10,956 bases of DNA from Candidatus Latescibacterota bacterium (GTDB taxonomy: Bacteria; JAAXHH01; JACQVL01). The notes below the pieces were generated by a model. That model made no database searches and had not been told where the DNA came from. It saw only the letters and a list, made by a program, of their open reading frames with translations. The DNA is taken from assembly GCA_016209865.1 (NCBI GenBank), contig JACQVL010000208.1, positions 1 through 10,956 of the forward strand. The letters are read 5' to 3'. This document shows positions 1-6,666 of the stretch, in pieces. Position numbers and translations under genes: made by a program. The number at the start of each line of letters is the position of its first letter. Within the stretch, counting starts at the first letter, position 1.

Positions 1-1
1 C

Positions 2-565
2 GACGGGTACTGCATCCCGCGTCGCAGCCGGTTCCTGGGCCGGACGATCCGGCATGCCGGCTGGGGAGACGACCGGCCGCTCCGGTTGTTCAGACGGTCG
101 AAGACGCGGGTCACCGACACGCAGGTGCACGAAGGGTTCCTCGTCGACGGGCCGGTCGGGACGCTGACCGCCCACTTCGAGCACGACGCCTACAAGAGCC
201 TGTACCAGTATATCGAGAAGCTGAACGAGTACACCTCGATCGAGGTGCGGAACCGGCTTCGCGCCCATCCCGACCGCTGGATCGGCTGGCCGCATCTGGT
301 GCTGGCGCCCTTAGGAGTCTTCTGGAAGATGTACGTCGTCAAGCGGGGATTCCTGGACGGACTCCACGGTCTCCTGCTGTGTCTGCTCTCGTCTCTGTCC
401 GTCATGATCGGCTACGCGAAGGTCTGGGAGTACCAGATGCGCCATCGCCAGGGTCACGGGATGTTCCCGCCCATCCGCACGGAAGAGGTGTGCAGCAGAC
501 AGCCGGGGTACAATCGGCTGCGCGTCGGCGGGGACGATGAGTTTGAGTGGGGTGACAAAAAATAG
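2..565 (+). CDS. GT2 glycosyltransferase, WaaE/KdtX-like, 5'-truncated
   Basis: This is the C-terminal ~187 residues of a family 2 glycosyltransferase. The frame is open from base 2, so the start codon and the nucleotide-binding half with its DxD motif lie outside the window; an internal TTG at 86 is not the real start. The visible part carries family hallmarks: FLGRTIRHAGW, then RLFRR, a VHEGF acceptor/base motif, and the C-terminal block KMYVVKRGFLDGL followed by a hydrophobic stretch (LLLCLLSSLSVMIGY) that probably associates with the membrane. It aligns by eye with the two other WaaE-like genes here (6664-7491 and 7512-8345), and the VKRGFLDGL block is nearly identical to that of 6664-7491. 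The family adds a sugar (for example glucose) to LPS inner-core heptose or Kdo; the donor and acceptor here are unknown. The last ~40 residues are hydrophilic and differ from the paralogs. Confidence 0.88.
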   Translation, partial: DGYCIPRRSRFLGRTIRHAGWGDDRPLRLFRRSKTRVTDTQVHEGFLVDGPVGTLTAHFEHDAYKSLYQYIEKLNEYTSIEVRNRLRAHPDRWIGWPHLVLAPLGVFWKMYVVKRGFLDGLHGLLLCLLSSLSVMIGYAKVWEYQMRHRQGHGMFPPIRTEEVCSRQPGYNRLRVGGDDEFEWGDKK

Positions 566-572
566 CGGGGGA

Positions 573-643
573 GCAGAGGAGCAAGGGGGCAGAGGGGAAA
601 AGGATTCCATCCCCTCTGCCCCTCCACCCCTCTGCGATTTTTT
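573..643 (+). terminator. Two-tier hairpin followed by T6, terminator-like repeat
   Basis: An outer 7-bp stem (GCAGAGG 573-579 with CCTCTGC 629-635) encloses a perfect 13-bp stem (586-598 with 610-622, GGGGCAGAGGGGA and its complement) with an 11-nt loop. Six T residues follow at 638-643. It has the shape of an intrinsic terminator between the GT2 gene and the radical SAM gene. The purine-rich/pyrimidine-rich arms also look like a dispersed palindromic repeat, so it could be a repeat that happens to end in Ts. The next gene starts only 10 bases after the T-run, which makes attenuation another possibility. Confidence 0.5.
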
Positions 644-653
644 CGAGGTGCCC

Positions 654-1655
654 ATGGGCCTGAAGCGCTCACTGTTTAAAGCTCTCTCCCATCATCGCCC
701 CTTGCAACGGCTCGTCCGTGACGCCGTCATCCGCCGGAAACTGGGCTTCCCGGAGGTCATCAGCATCGAGTCGTCCAGCTACTGTAACGCGGACTGTATC
801 ATGTGCCCGCGTGAGAAACTGACCCGGACGAAGGGGAACATGACACTCGACCTGTACCGGAAGATCATCGACGAGTGCGCCCGGCACCGTCGGCAGGTCC
901 GGCTCATCCAGCCGTTCATGTTCGGCGAGCCGTTCATCAACAAACGGCTCGTTGAGATGATCCAGTATACGAAGCATAAGATGCCATCCACCCCCGTCAA
1001 CGTGAGCACGAACGGCTCCCTCATCAGCCCGGAGCGGGCGCAGGACATCCTGGACAGCGGGCTGGACAAGATCAACATCGACATCGATGGCGCCTCGAAG
1101 GAGACGTTCGAGAGCGTCCGGGTCGGGCTGAATTACGATGACGTGGTCGAGAACGCCCGGTCTCTCATGGCGCTCAAACGGCGGACGGGACGGAAGAAGC
1201 CGGAGATCACCGTGACGATCATCAACATGGACCGGACGGCCGGCGAGATCGAAGCGTTCAAGGGACTGTGGGGCCCGATCGCCGACCACGTCGTTGTCCA
1301 GAGCTACACGACGTGGACGGGCAGCGTCGAAGACCGGAACGTCGGAGACTCCGCCGCCGCGTCCCAGGCTGGCCGGTTTACCTTCCCCTGCAAGCACCCG
1401 TGGGAGGAGTTCGTCATCGCCCACGACGGCCGGGTGTCCATCTGCTGCCTCGATTTCGACTTCACGGTGGTCGTGGGCGATGTCTCGGCACAGTCGATCC
1501 AGGACATCTGGAACGGTGAAGCCCTCTCCCGCGTGCGCCAGACGATGATCGAGAACCGGTACGAGGAACTCGACCTCTGCCGCCACTGCAACAACTACAT
1601 CTTCCAGACGGACTGTTCCTGGCATGATCTATGGAAGGACGGTCATCCTGGATGA
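654..1655 (+). CDS. Radical SAM protein with SPASM domain
   Basis: A 333-residue enzyme. The radical SAM [4Fe-4S] motif CNADCIMC (CxxxCxxC) is at C44, C48 and C51, followed by a GEP-type SAM-contact motif at 91-93. The C-terminal SPASM-like region has cysteines at 246, 264, 265, 309, 312 and 321, with the typical GDV...I.DIWN segment around 275-287, and so would hold at least one auxiliary cluster. Such proteins are common in polysaccharide and LPS gene clusters, where they do sugar or peptide radical chemistry; the substrate here is unknown. I chose ATG 654 because the alternative in-frame ATG 537 adds 39 low-complexity residues read through the hairpin repeat and overlaps the upstream gene. 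A GTG at 648, two codons upstream, is also possible. The purine run GAGGTG at 645-650 is close to the start. The gene ends 23 bases before the GT4 gene. Confidence 0.88.
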   Translation: MGLKRSLFKALSHHRPLQRLVRDAVIRRKLGFPEVISIESSSYCNADCIMCPREKLTRTKGNMTLDLYRKIIDECARHRRQVRLIQPFMFGEPFINKRLVEMIQYTKHKMPSTPVNVSTNGSLISPERAQDILDSGLDKINIDIDGASKETFESVRVGLNYDDVVENARSLMALKRRTGRKKPEITVTIINMDRTAGEIEAFKGLWGPIADHVVVQSYTTWTGSVEDRNVGDSAAASQAGRFTFPCKHPWEEFVIAHDGRVSICCLDFDFTVVVGDVSAQSIQDIWNGEALSRVRQTMIENRYEELDLCRHCNNYIFQTDCSWHDLWKDGHPG

Positions 1656-1678
1656 TCGAACTGTAGCCCCGTTCACCG

Positions 1679-2815
1679 ATGACTCGCCCCCTGCGCATCT
1701 TCCAGGTCTGCTCTTCCTTAGCGTGGGGCGGGACCGAGATGCACCTCCCGATCCTGGCCTCCAAGCTCGTCGAACGCGGCCATACGGTACTGGCCGTCTG
1801 TCATCCTGACGGCAAGATCGTGCGGGAGACGGAGGCCCGGCGCATCCCGACGGCCACCCTCCGGCTGGGCGCCTACCTGAGTCCGGTGACGACCGCGCAA
1901 CTCGTCCGCCTGATCCGTCGAGACCGCCCGGACATTCTCCACCTCCATCTGTCCCGCGACCTCTGGCAGGCCGTCCCGGCAGCCCGATTGGCGGGCTGCG
2001 GGCGGGTGGTTCTGACGAAGCACGTGGGGTCGTTCGTACGGAAGCATGATGTCCTGCACCGCTGGCTCTACCGTCGTGTTGACCGCGTGCTGACCGTCTC
2101 CGACGTCCTCCGCCAGAACGTCATCGAGACCTGCCCGATCCCCCCCGAGCGCGTCCTGACCGTCCACCATGCCCTCGACATCCGGAAATACGACCCGTCC
2201 CGGTGCCAACCGGACGCGGTGCGACGGGAGCTCGGCCTCGCGCCCGACGACCTGGTGATCGGGACGGTCGGGCGGATTACTCCGGGCAAGGGCTACGAGG
2301 AGTTCCTGCAGGCCGGCCGATTGATCCGGGATGCGCAGATGCGCGACGGAACAGGACGCGGGGTGAAATTCCTCATCGTCGGGAACGCCAGCTACGGAGA
2401 AGAGGCATATTACGACCGGATTGTCTCGCTCGCCCGTGACCTCGGTCTCGGGCAGGACGTGATCTTCGCGGGCTACCGGCGCGACATCCCGGAGGTGTTG
2501 AGCGCGATGGACGTGTTTCTCTTCCCTTCCCGCGCCGAGGGACTGGGCGCGACGCTCATCGAGGCGATGGCGATGCAGCGCGCGTGTGTCTCGACGAATT
2601 CAGACGGGACGGCCGATATCATCGAACACGGAGTGACCGGCCTGACCGTCCCGCCGGGGGACGCCGAAGCGTTCGCCCGTGCGACGCTCACCATCCTCCG
2701 CGATCACGCGCTCCAGCGCCGGATGGCGGCCGCCGCCCGTCGATGCGTTGAGAAGAAATTCGATCTTGAGGCGATGACATCGAAGATCGAATCGGTGTAT
2801 GAGAGTGTGGCATGA
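1679..2815 (+). CDS. Family 4 glycosyltransferase (GT-B fold)
   Basis: A 378-residue GT4 enzyme, normal length. The N-terminal Rossmann domain starts with RIFQVCSSLAWGGTE (glycine-rich loop at 17-18). The C-terminal donor-binding domain has GRITPGKG (R199, K204, the usual phosphate-contacting Arg/Lys) and the E-x7-E motif in PSRAEGLGATLIEAMA (E287 and E295). It is a retaining, nucleotide-sugar-dependent enzyme expected at the cytoplasmic face of the inner membrane; sugar and linkage cannot be read from sequence. No clear Shine-Dalgarno sequence precedes ATG 1679. The stop overlaps the ATG of the exporter gene (ATGA, 2812-2815), so the two are probably translationally coupled and the glycan may be the flippase cargo. 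Confidence 0.93.
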   Translation: MTRPLRIFQVCSSLAWGGTEMHLPILASKLVERGHTVLAVCHPDGKIVRETEARRIPTATLRLGAYLSPVTTAQLVRLIRRDRPDILHLHLSRDLWQAVPAARLAGCGRVVLTKHVGSFVRKHDVLHRWLYRRVDRVLTVSDVLRQNVIETCPIPPERVLTVHHALDIRKYDPSRCQPDAVRRELGLAPDDLVIGTVGRITPGKGYEEFLQAGRLIRDAQMRDGTGRGVKFLIVGNASYGEEAYYDRIVSLARDLGLGQDVIFAGYRRDIPEVLSAMDVFLFPSRAEGLGATLIEAMAMQRACVSTNSDGTADIIEHGVTGLTVPPGDAEAFARATLTILRDHALQRRMAAAARRCVEKKFDLEAMTSKIESVYESVA

Positions 2816-4749
2816 ACCTCTACCTTCGCGTCGTCTCCTACGTCAAGCCGTACTGGCACTACATGGCCGGGGCGATTCTGTGCATGGTGTGCTTCGCCGC
2901 CCTGAGCAGCGCGACGGTGTGGATCGCCCTGCCGCTCCTGCAAACGCTGTTCGGGAAGGAGGCTCCGCACGAGAGCGTGATCCTGAGAGAAGCGGCCCCG
3001 GCCGCACGGCTCGACGAGGCCGCCACCCTCGTCCGCTGGCGGGAGACGCTGAAAGAACGGACGAACAGGCTCATCGCCGGGCGGACGAACGCGGACACCC
3101 TGAAACGGCTCTGCGTGATCGTCTTCATCGTCGTGCTCCTCAAGAACCTGTGCAGTTACTTCCAGGCGTACCTGATGGCGTACGCGGAACTCGGCGTCAT
3201 CCGGGACCTCCGCAACGCCCTGTACACCCATCTCCACCGGCTGTCCCTCTCGTACTTCCATCAGGAGCGCACCGGCGAGCTGATCTCCCGGATCACGTAC
3301 GACGTGAACCTCGTCAACGGGACGATCTCCGCCGCGTTCGGGACGATGGTCAAAGAGCCCCTCCTCGTCCTCGTCCACCTGGCCCTCCTCGTCCTCCTGA
3401 GCTGGCAGCTCACGTTGGCGGCCTTCCTGTTCCTGCCGTTGAGCGTCCTGGTCATCACGAAGGCCGGCCAGAAACTCCGGCGCAGCAGCACCGCCTCGCA
3501 GGAGACGATGGCCGACCTGACCTCCACCATCCAGGAGACGGTCGCTGGAATTCGTGTCGTGAAGGCGTTCGGGATGGAGGGGTTCGAGACGACGAAATTC
3601 ATCCGGCAGACGGGTTCGTATTTCAGAACCCTGCTCCGGCTCACCCGGACTCGCAACTTAGCCGGGCCGGTCACCGAGGTCTTGGGCGGCCTGGTCGGCC
3701 TGGCCATCCTCTGGTACGGCGGGAGCCGGGTGATGGCGGGCGACTTGCTGGCCCCGGAAGATTTTTTGACGTTTCTGCTCGCCCTCTTCTCGATGCTCAA
3801 ACCCCTCAAGGAACTGGGCCAGGTGAATAACCGGATTCAGGAAGGGATCGCCGCCGCCGAGCGGGTGTTCGCCATCCTCGACACCCCGCCCAGCATCGTG
3901 GACGCGCCAGGGGCGATCCAGGTGACCGGCTTTCGTGAGTCGATCCGTTTCCGGGATGTGTCGTTCGGATACGACGGGAACCGGGAGGTGCTGCAGCACA
4001 TCGACCTCACCGTCAGGGCGGGGGAGATTCTGGCGATCGTCGGGCCGAGCGGCGGGGGCAAATCCACCCTCGTCGACCTGGTCGCCCGGTTCTACGACCC
4101 GACAGATGGAACGATCCAGATCGACGGGGTCGACCTTCACCGCATCCGCCTCGACTCCCTCCGCGGGCTGATGGGCATCGTCACGCAGGAGGTCATCCTG
4201 TTCAACGATACCGTGCGGAACAACATCGCGTACGGGCTGGCGGACATCCCACTCGACCGGGTGATCGAGGCAGCGGTGGCGGCCAACGCGGATGAGTTCA
4301 TTCGGAAGCTCCCCGACGGGTACGACACGTGGATCGGGGAGCGGGGCGTCCGGCTGTCCGGCGGCCAGCGGCAGCGGTTAGCCATCGCGCGCGCGATCCT
4401 GAAAGACCCGCACATCCTGATCTTCGATGAAGCGACGTCCGCCTTAGACACCGAGTCCGAACTGCTCGTCCAGGAGGCGATCGACCGGCTGATGCGCGGC
4501 CGGACGGCGTTCGTCATCGCGCATCGCCTGTCCACCATCCAGCACGCGGATCGGGTGATCGTCATCGACGACGGACGGATCGTCCAGACGGGCACGCATG
4601 CGACGCTCGTCCAGGCGGACGGGCTGTACCGGAAGCTGTATGCGCTGCAGTTCAGGCAGGGGTCAGGGGTCAGGGGACAGGGTCAGGGGTCAGGGATTCC
4701 GTATGAAGTGCCAGAAGACAAGCCTGGATTCCCGCTTTCGCGGGAATGA
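2812..4749 (+). CDS. msbA: MsbA-like ABC exporter (lipid A / lipid-linked glycan flippase)
   Basis: A 645-residue half-transporter with an N-terminal six-helix membrane domain (about 1-330) and a C-terminal ATPase. The ATPase motifs are complete: A-loop tyrosine in SFGYDG (Y387), Walker A GPSGGGKST 411-419, signature LSGGQ 515-519, Walker B ILIFDE 535-540 (catalytic E540), and switch histidine H571 in AHRLST. It would dimerise and move lipid A-core or another lipid-linked oligosaccharide across the inner membrane. A hydrophilic segment of ~50 residues (48-98) lies between the first two membrane helices, longer than in E. coli MsbA. The last ~29 residues (from about 617, GSGVRGQGQGSG...) are encoded by heptamer and palindromic repeat DNA and are unlike the family; the stop codon itself is in the palindrome. 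The start overlaps the GT4 stop by 4 bp, with GAGAG at 2801-2805 as a possible ribosome site. The gene symbol is by family; the cargo is inferred. Confidence 0.93.
   Translation: MNLYLRVVSYVKPYWHYMAGAILCMVCFAALSSATVWIALPLLQTLFGKEAPHESVILREAAPAARLDEAATLVRWRETLKERTNRLIAGRTNADTLKRLCVIVFIVVLLKNLCSYFQAYLMAYAELGVIRDLRNALYTHLHRLSLSYFHQERTGELISRITYDVNLVNGTISAAFGTMVKEPLLVLVHLALLVLLSWQLTLAAFLFLPLSVLVITKAGQKLRRSSTASQETMADLTSTIQETVAGIRVVKAFGMEGFETTKFIRQTGSYFRTLLRLTRTRNLAGPVTEVLGGLVGLAILWYGGSRVMAGDLLAPEDFLTFLLALFSMLKPLKELGQVNNRIQEGIAAAERVFAILDTPPSIVDAPGAIQVTGFRESIRFRDVSFGYDGNREVLQHIDLTVRAGEILAIVGPSGGGKSTLVDLVARFYDPTDGTIQIDGVDLHRIRLDSLRGLMGIVTQEVILFNDTVRNNIAYGLADIPLDRVIEAAVAANADEFIRKLPDGYDTWIGERGVRLSGGQRQRLAIARAILKDPHILIFDEATSALDTESELLVQEAIDRLMRGRTAFVIAHRLSTIQHADRVIVIDDGRIVQTGTHATLVQADGLYRKLYALQFRQGSGVRGQGQGSGIPYEVPEDKPGFPLSRE
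4658..4695 (+). repeat. GGGGTCA heptamer repeats inside the 3' end of the exporter gene
   Basis: AGGGGTCAGGGGTCAG at 4658-4673 is followed after a short interruption by GGGTCAGGGGTCAGGG at 4680-4695. The unit is a 7-mer (GGGGTCA), so successive copies shift the reading frame. It encodes the Gly/Gln/Ser-rich start of the exporter's aberrant tail. Confidence 0.85.
4728..4747 (+). repeat. Palindrome ATTCCCGC-TTTC-GCGGGAAT
   Basis: A perfect 8-bp stem with a 4-nt loop: arms 4728-4735 and 4740-4747. The ATTCCC...GGGAAT ends are like those of dispersed short palindromes such as the neisserial dRS3 repeat, and similar elements occur between genes in other bacteria. The TGA stop of the exporter (4747-4749) begins on its last base. 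No T-run follows, so it is not a standard terminator. Confidence 0.75.
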
Positions 4750-4792
4750 CAACAGATTCTTCTCGTCCCTTGTCGCTCATCATTGAATTTCT

Positions 4793-4808
4793 CTGACCCC
4801 TGACCCCT
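4793..4808 (-). repeat. Inverted copy of the GGGGTCA heptamer repeat
   Basis: CTGACCCCTGACCCCT is the exact reverse complement of 4658-4673 (16 bp), separated by 119 bases. The pair therefore brackets the palindrome at 4728-4747, giving a nested inverted-repeat unit of about 150 bp between the exporter and the GT9 gene. It ends 9 bases before the GT9 start codon. Confidence 0.85.
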
Positions 4809-4817
4809 AAATTTACC

Positions 4818-5954
4818 ATGTGGTACTCCATCGAGAAGACCATCAAGACCTGGGCGCTCCATCGGCTTGAACGGCGCATGCCGCGCCGGGAGGTCTCGCC
4901 GGAGGCGGTCGATTGGGGGCGCGTCCGCCGGGTGCTGATCGTCCGGCAGCACGACCAGTTCGGGGATTTCCTCCTCACGACCCCGGCCATCCGGGCGCTG
5001 CGGCAGCGGTTTCCAGACGCCTACCTCGCGCTGGTCGTCCGGGAGTACCTGAAGCCCGTCGCGCAGGGGAACCCGGATGTCGATGAACTGCTCGTCTTCC
5101 CTCAGCCGGTGGGACGATGGACGCCCAGGGACAGCCTGCGCCTCGTCAGCCGGCTCCGGGACGGGTTCAACTTAGCGGTCGTGTTCAACACCGTCTCGCA
5201 TTCCCTCTCCAGCGACCTGATCGCGTACAGCTCCGGCGCGCCGCTCATCCTGGGACCGGCACTCCCGACGTTCGACCACTGCGAACGCAACCCGTTCTAC
5301 ACCCTCGTCGCCCCCTACGACCCGGCCCCGAAGCACCAGGCCGACCGGAACCTCGACGTCGTGCGGCACATCGGCGCGGACACGGATGACCTGACCTACA
5401 GGTTCGGGTTGAGCCACGCGGAGGAGCAGGCGGGCCAAGCGTTGCTGCGGAGCCTGTGCGGCACGAACAGCCGCCGGACCGTGGGGGTGCACTTCGGCAC
5501 GAAGGACACCGGGAAGCGGTTTCCGATCCCGAGGCTGGCGGAGTTGTGCGACCGTCTTGTCGAGCGAGGAGAGACGGAGATCATCGTCATCAGAGCTCCG
5601 GATGAAGACGCCCTGTTAGCGGCGTTGATGAGCCAGATGCGTCACTACGTCGCGGTCGCGCCTCTTCTCCGCCTGCGCGAGGTCGCCGGGCTGCTCGCGT
5701 CGCTCGGCCTGCTCGTCTGCAACGACACCGGCGTCCTCCACCTGGCCGCCGCGGTCGGGACGCCGACCGTCTCGTTCCACGCGAAGAGCGACCCGGCGTT
5801 CTGGAAACCGATCGGGGACCGGCACGTGGCCGTGTACGCGGCGAACGGGGATATCACGACGGTGACCGTCGATCAGGCGATGGGGGCGGTCGACCGGGCG
5901 CTGGGGACAGTCCGCCCTCACACGCCACGCCCCCCATCCCTGCCGTCCCCTTGA
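4818..5954 (+). CDS. GT9 heptosyltransferase-like protein (WaaF/WaaC/RfaQ type)
   Basis: A 378-residue GT-B protein of family 9, which transfers L-glycero-D-manno-heptose (or a related sugar) from an ADP-activated donor during LPS core synthesis. The N-terminal domain has the family block VLIVRQHDQFGDFLLTTP (39-56; acidic D46 and D50) and ALRQRFPDA. The C-terminal donor domain has the CNDTGVLHLAAAVGTPTVSF block (301-320). A basic N-terminal stretch of ~35 residues precedes the first strand, and a proline-rich tail (PHTPRPPSLPSP) follows the fold. The C-terminal cysteine cluster seen in the GT9 module at 8342-10354 is absent. The start ATG 4818 has no evident Shine-Dalgarno sequence and sits just after repeat DNA; a second in-frame ATG at 4878 is possible. 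The stop overlaps the -35 box of the following promoter. Confidence 0.88.
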   Translation: MWYSIEKTIKTWALHRLERRMPRREVSPEAVDWGRVRRVLIVRQHDQFGDFLLTTPAIRALRQRFPDAYLALVVREYLKPVAQGNPDVDELLVFPQPVGRWTPRDSLRLVSRLRDGFNLAVVFNTVSHSLSSDLIAYSSGAPLILGPALPTFDHCERNPFYTLVAPYDPAPKHQADRNLDVVRHIGADTDDLTYRFGLSHAEEQAGQALLRSLCGTNSRRTVGVHFGTKDTGKRFPIPRLAELCDRLVERGETEIIVIRAPDEDALLAALMSQMRHYVAVAPLLRLREVAGLLASLGLLVCNDTGVLHLAAAVGTPTVSFHAKSDPAFWKPIGDRHVAVYAANGDITTVTVDQAMGAVDRALGTVRPHTPRPPSLPSP

Positions 5955-5979
5955 CATCCATCCGCTCCGTGTGTACACT
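5951..5979 (+). promoter_or_regulatory. Sigma70-type promoter TTGACA-N17-TACACT
   Basis: A perfect -35 hexamer TTGACA (5951-5956), optimal 17-bp spacing, and a -10 TACACT (5974-5979; 4 of 6 consensus bases). It overlaps the stop codon of the GT9 gene and precedes a 5' leader of about 147 bases ahead of the methyltransferase gene. Transcription would start near 5986. It would make 6133 onward a separately expressed unit. Confidence 0.6.
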
Positions 5980-5989
5980 GCAAGTAGAT

Positions 5990-6002
5990 CGGGATGATCC
6001 CG
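5990..6002. promoter_or_regulatory. Operator-like palindrome CGGGATgATCCCG
   Basis: A perfect 6-bp-arm palindrome around one central base, only about 4 to 16 bases past the predicted transcription start. The one-base loop makes an RNA hairpin unlikely, so a dimeric repressor site is the more natural reading, but this is a guess from symmetry and position alone. Confidence 0.3.
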
Positions 6003-6018
6003 GCGGCCCTCACCCCCG

Positions 6019-6045
6019 TCCCCTCTCCCACGAGGGGAGAGGGGA
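6019..6045 (+). repeat. Leader hairpin 1, GC-rich palindromic repeat
   Basis: An 11-bp perfect stem (6019-6029 TCCCCTCTCCC with 6035-6045 GGGAGAGGGGA) and a 5-nt loop. It is preceded by CCTCACCCCC, resembling the start of the repeat at 8268-8324, so the two are probably the same dispersed family. No T-run follows. Confidence 0.75.
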
Positions 6046-6068
6046 GACAACCATTCCTTCGGGAGACA

Positions 6069-6103
6069 CCCTCTTTCTCTCCCCCTGTGGGAGAGAAAGA
6101 GGG
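6069..6103 (+). repeat. Leader hairpin 2, 15-bp perfect stem
   Basis: CCCTCTTTCTCTCCC (6069-6083) pairs perfectly with 6089-6103 around the 5-nt loop CCTGT. It is separated from hairpin 1 by 23 bases, so the methyltransferase mRNA leader would carry two strong consecutive hairpins. No T-run follows, so termination is unlikely; mRNA stabilisation or a repeat origin is more plausible. Confidence 0.8.
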
Positions 6104-6132
6104 CTGGGGGATAGAGAGGGGGCAGCTCCACC

Positions 6133-6636
6133 ATGCGCGCCATCCTCGACCTCGGCTGCGGGCCGTACCGGAAGATCGACGGAGCGGTCGGCGTGGACAT
6201 CCGTCCGGCCCCGCACGTGGACGTGGTGCACGACCTGAATCAGTACCCGTACCCGTTCGATGAGAACCAGTTCGACCATATCGAGATGTCCCATATCCTC
6301 GAACACGTCTATCATCCCGCCCGGACGATGGAGGAAGTCCACCGGATCGCCCGGCCCGGCGCGACCGTGCGGGTCGTGACCCCGCATTACACGTCCCAGC
6401 TCTCGTACGGGGACCTGACTCACTACCATCACTACGGCTATGTGACGTTTACCACCCTCTGCAACAGCGGCCAGTTCCGGCTGGAGCGGAGCCGGCTGAT
6501 CTTCACCGACCTCTACCGGACGCTGGGCATCAGTCTCCTGGCCAACCTGTTCCCCCGGCGGTGGGAGAAGTACGTCGCGTTTCTCTTCCCGGCGTTGTAT
6601 GTCGAGGTGGTCTTGAGGGTCGTGAAGGATCAGTGA
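6133..6636 (+). CDS. Class I SAM-dependent methyltransferase
   Basis: A 167-residue, single-domain methyltransferase of the Methyltransf_11 type. SAM-binding motif I is LDLGCG (5-10), the acidic end of strand 2 is VGVDI (D22), and the post-motif region is FDHIEMSHILEHV (47-59) followed by the EEVHRIARPGATVRVVTPH strand. A histidine/tyrosine-rich segment (HYTSQLSYGD, THYHHYGY; 85-103) may form the acceptor site. A hydrophobic C-terminus (FLFPALYVEVVLRVV, ~150-164) suggests peripheral membrane contact. In this setting it may methylate a sugar or a glycan end, but the substrate is unknown. GAGAGGGGG at 6114-6122 is a credible ribosome site for ATG 6133. The stop codon lies inside the first unit of the heptamer array at 6632. 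Confidence 0.88.
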   Translation: MRAILDLGCGPYRKIDGAVGVDIRPAPHVDVVHDLNQYPYPFDENQFDHIEMSHILEHVYHPARTMEEVHRIARPGATVRVVTPHYTSQLSYGDLTHYHHYGYVTFTTLCNSGQFRLERSRLIFTDLYRTLGISLLANLFPRRWEKYVAFLFPALYVEVVLRVVKDQ

Positions 6637-6666
6637 CGAGTGACCAGTGACGAGTGACGAGTCATG
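6632..6666 (+). repeat. AGTGACG heptamer tandem array (5 units)
   Basis: The units are AGTGACG, AGTGACC, AGTGACG, AGTGACG, AGTCATG at 7-base steps from 6632. The first contains the methyltransferase stop (TGA 6634-6636) and the last, degenerate one contains the ATG (6664) of the next GT2 gene. The array therefore makes up the whole intergenic junction. Confidence 0.9.

Noticed and set aside
86-88. TTG as the start of the first GT2 gene
   Set aside because: The frame is open to the window edge and the codons before it encode family sequence (FLGRTIRHAGW), so the real start is upstream of the window.
537-653. 39-residue N-terminal extension of the radical SAM protein from ATG 537
   Set aside because: It overlaps the upstream gene and reads through the hairpin repeat, giving low-complexity sequence. 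ATG 654 begins the family-like part.
669-1625. Minus-strand 318-codon frame opposite the radical SAM gene
   Set aside because: Shadow of a gene with an intact CxxxCxxC motif; the composition (Asp/Val/Arg/His-rich) is typical of antisense frames in GC-rich DNA.
2799-3830. Plus-strand 343-codon frame overlapping the exporter gene
   Set aside because: Arg/Pro-rich out-of-frame reading of the msbA-like sequence, with no domain motifs.
4728-4747. Intrinsic terminator after the exporter gene
   Set aside because: The 8-bp stem is followed by GACAACAG, with no T-run; a dispersed palindromic repeat fits better.
4770-4813. Possible promoter ahead of the GT9 gene at 4818
   Set aside because: TTGTCG and TTGAAT hexamers exist, but neither has a reasonable -10 at 16-18 bases; too weak to list.
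6030-6250. Short Pro/Arg-rich reading frames in the leader before the methyltransferase
   Set aside because: They are translations of the hairpin repeats (LTPVPSP-type sequence) running into the methyltransferase in the wrong frame.
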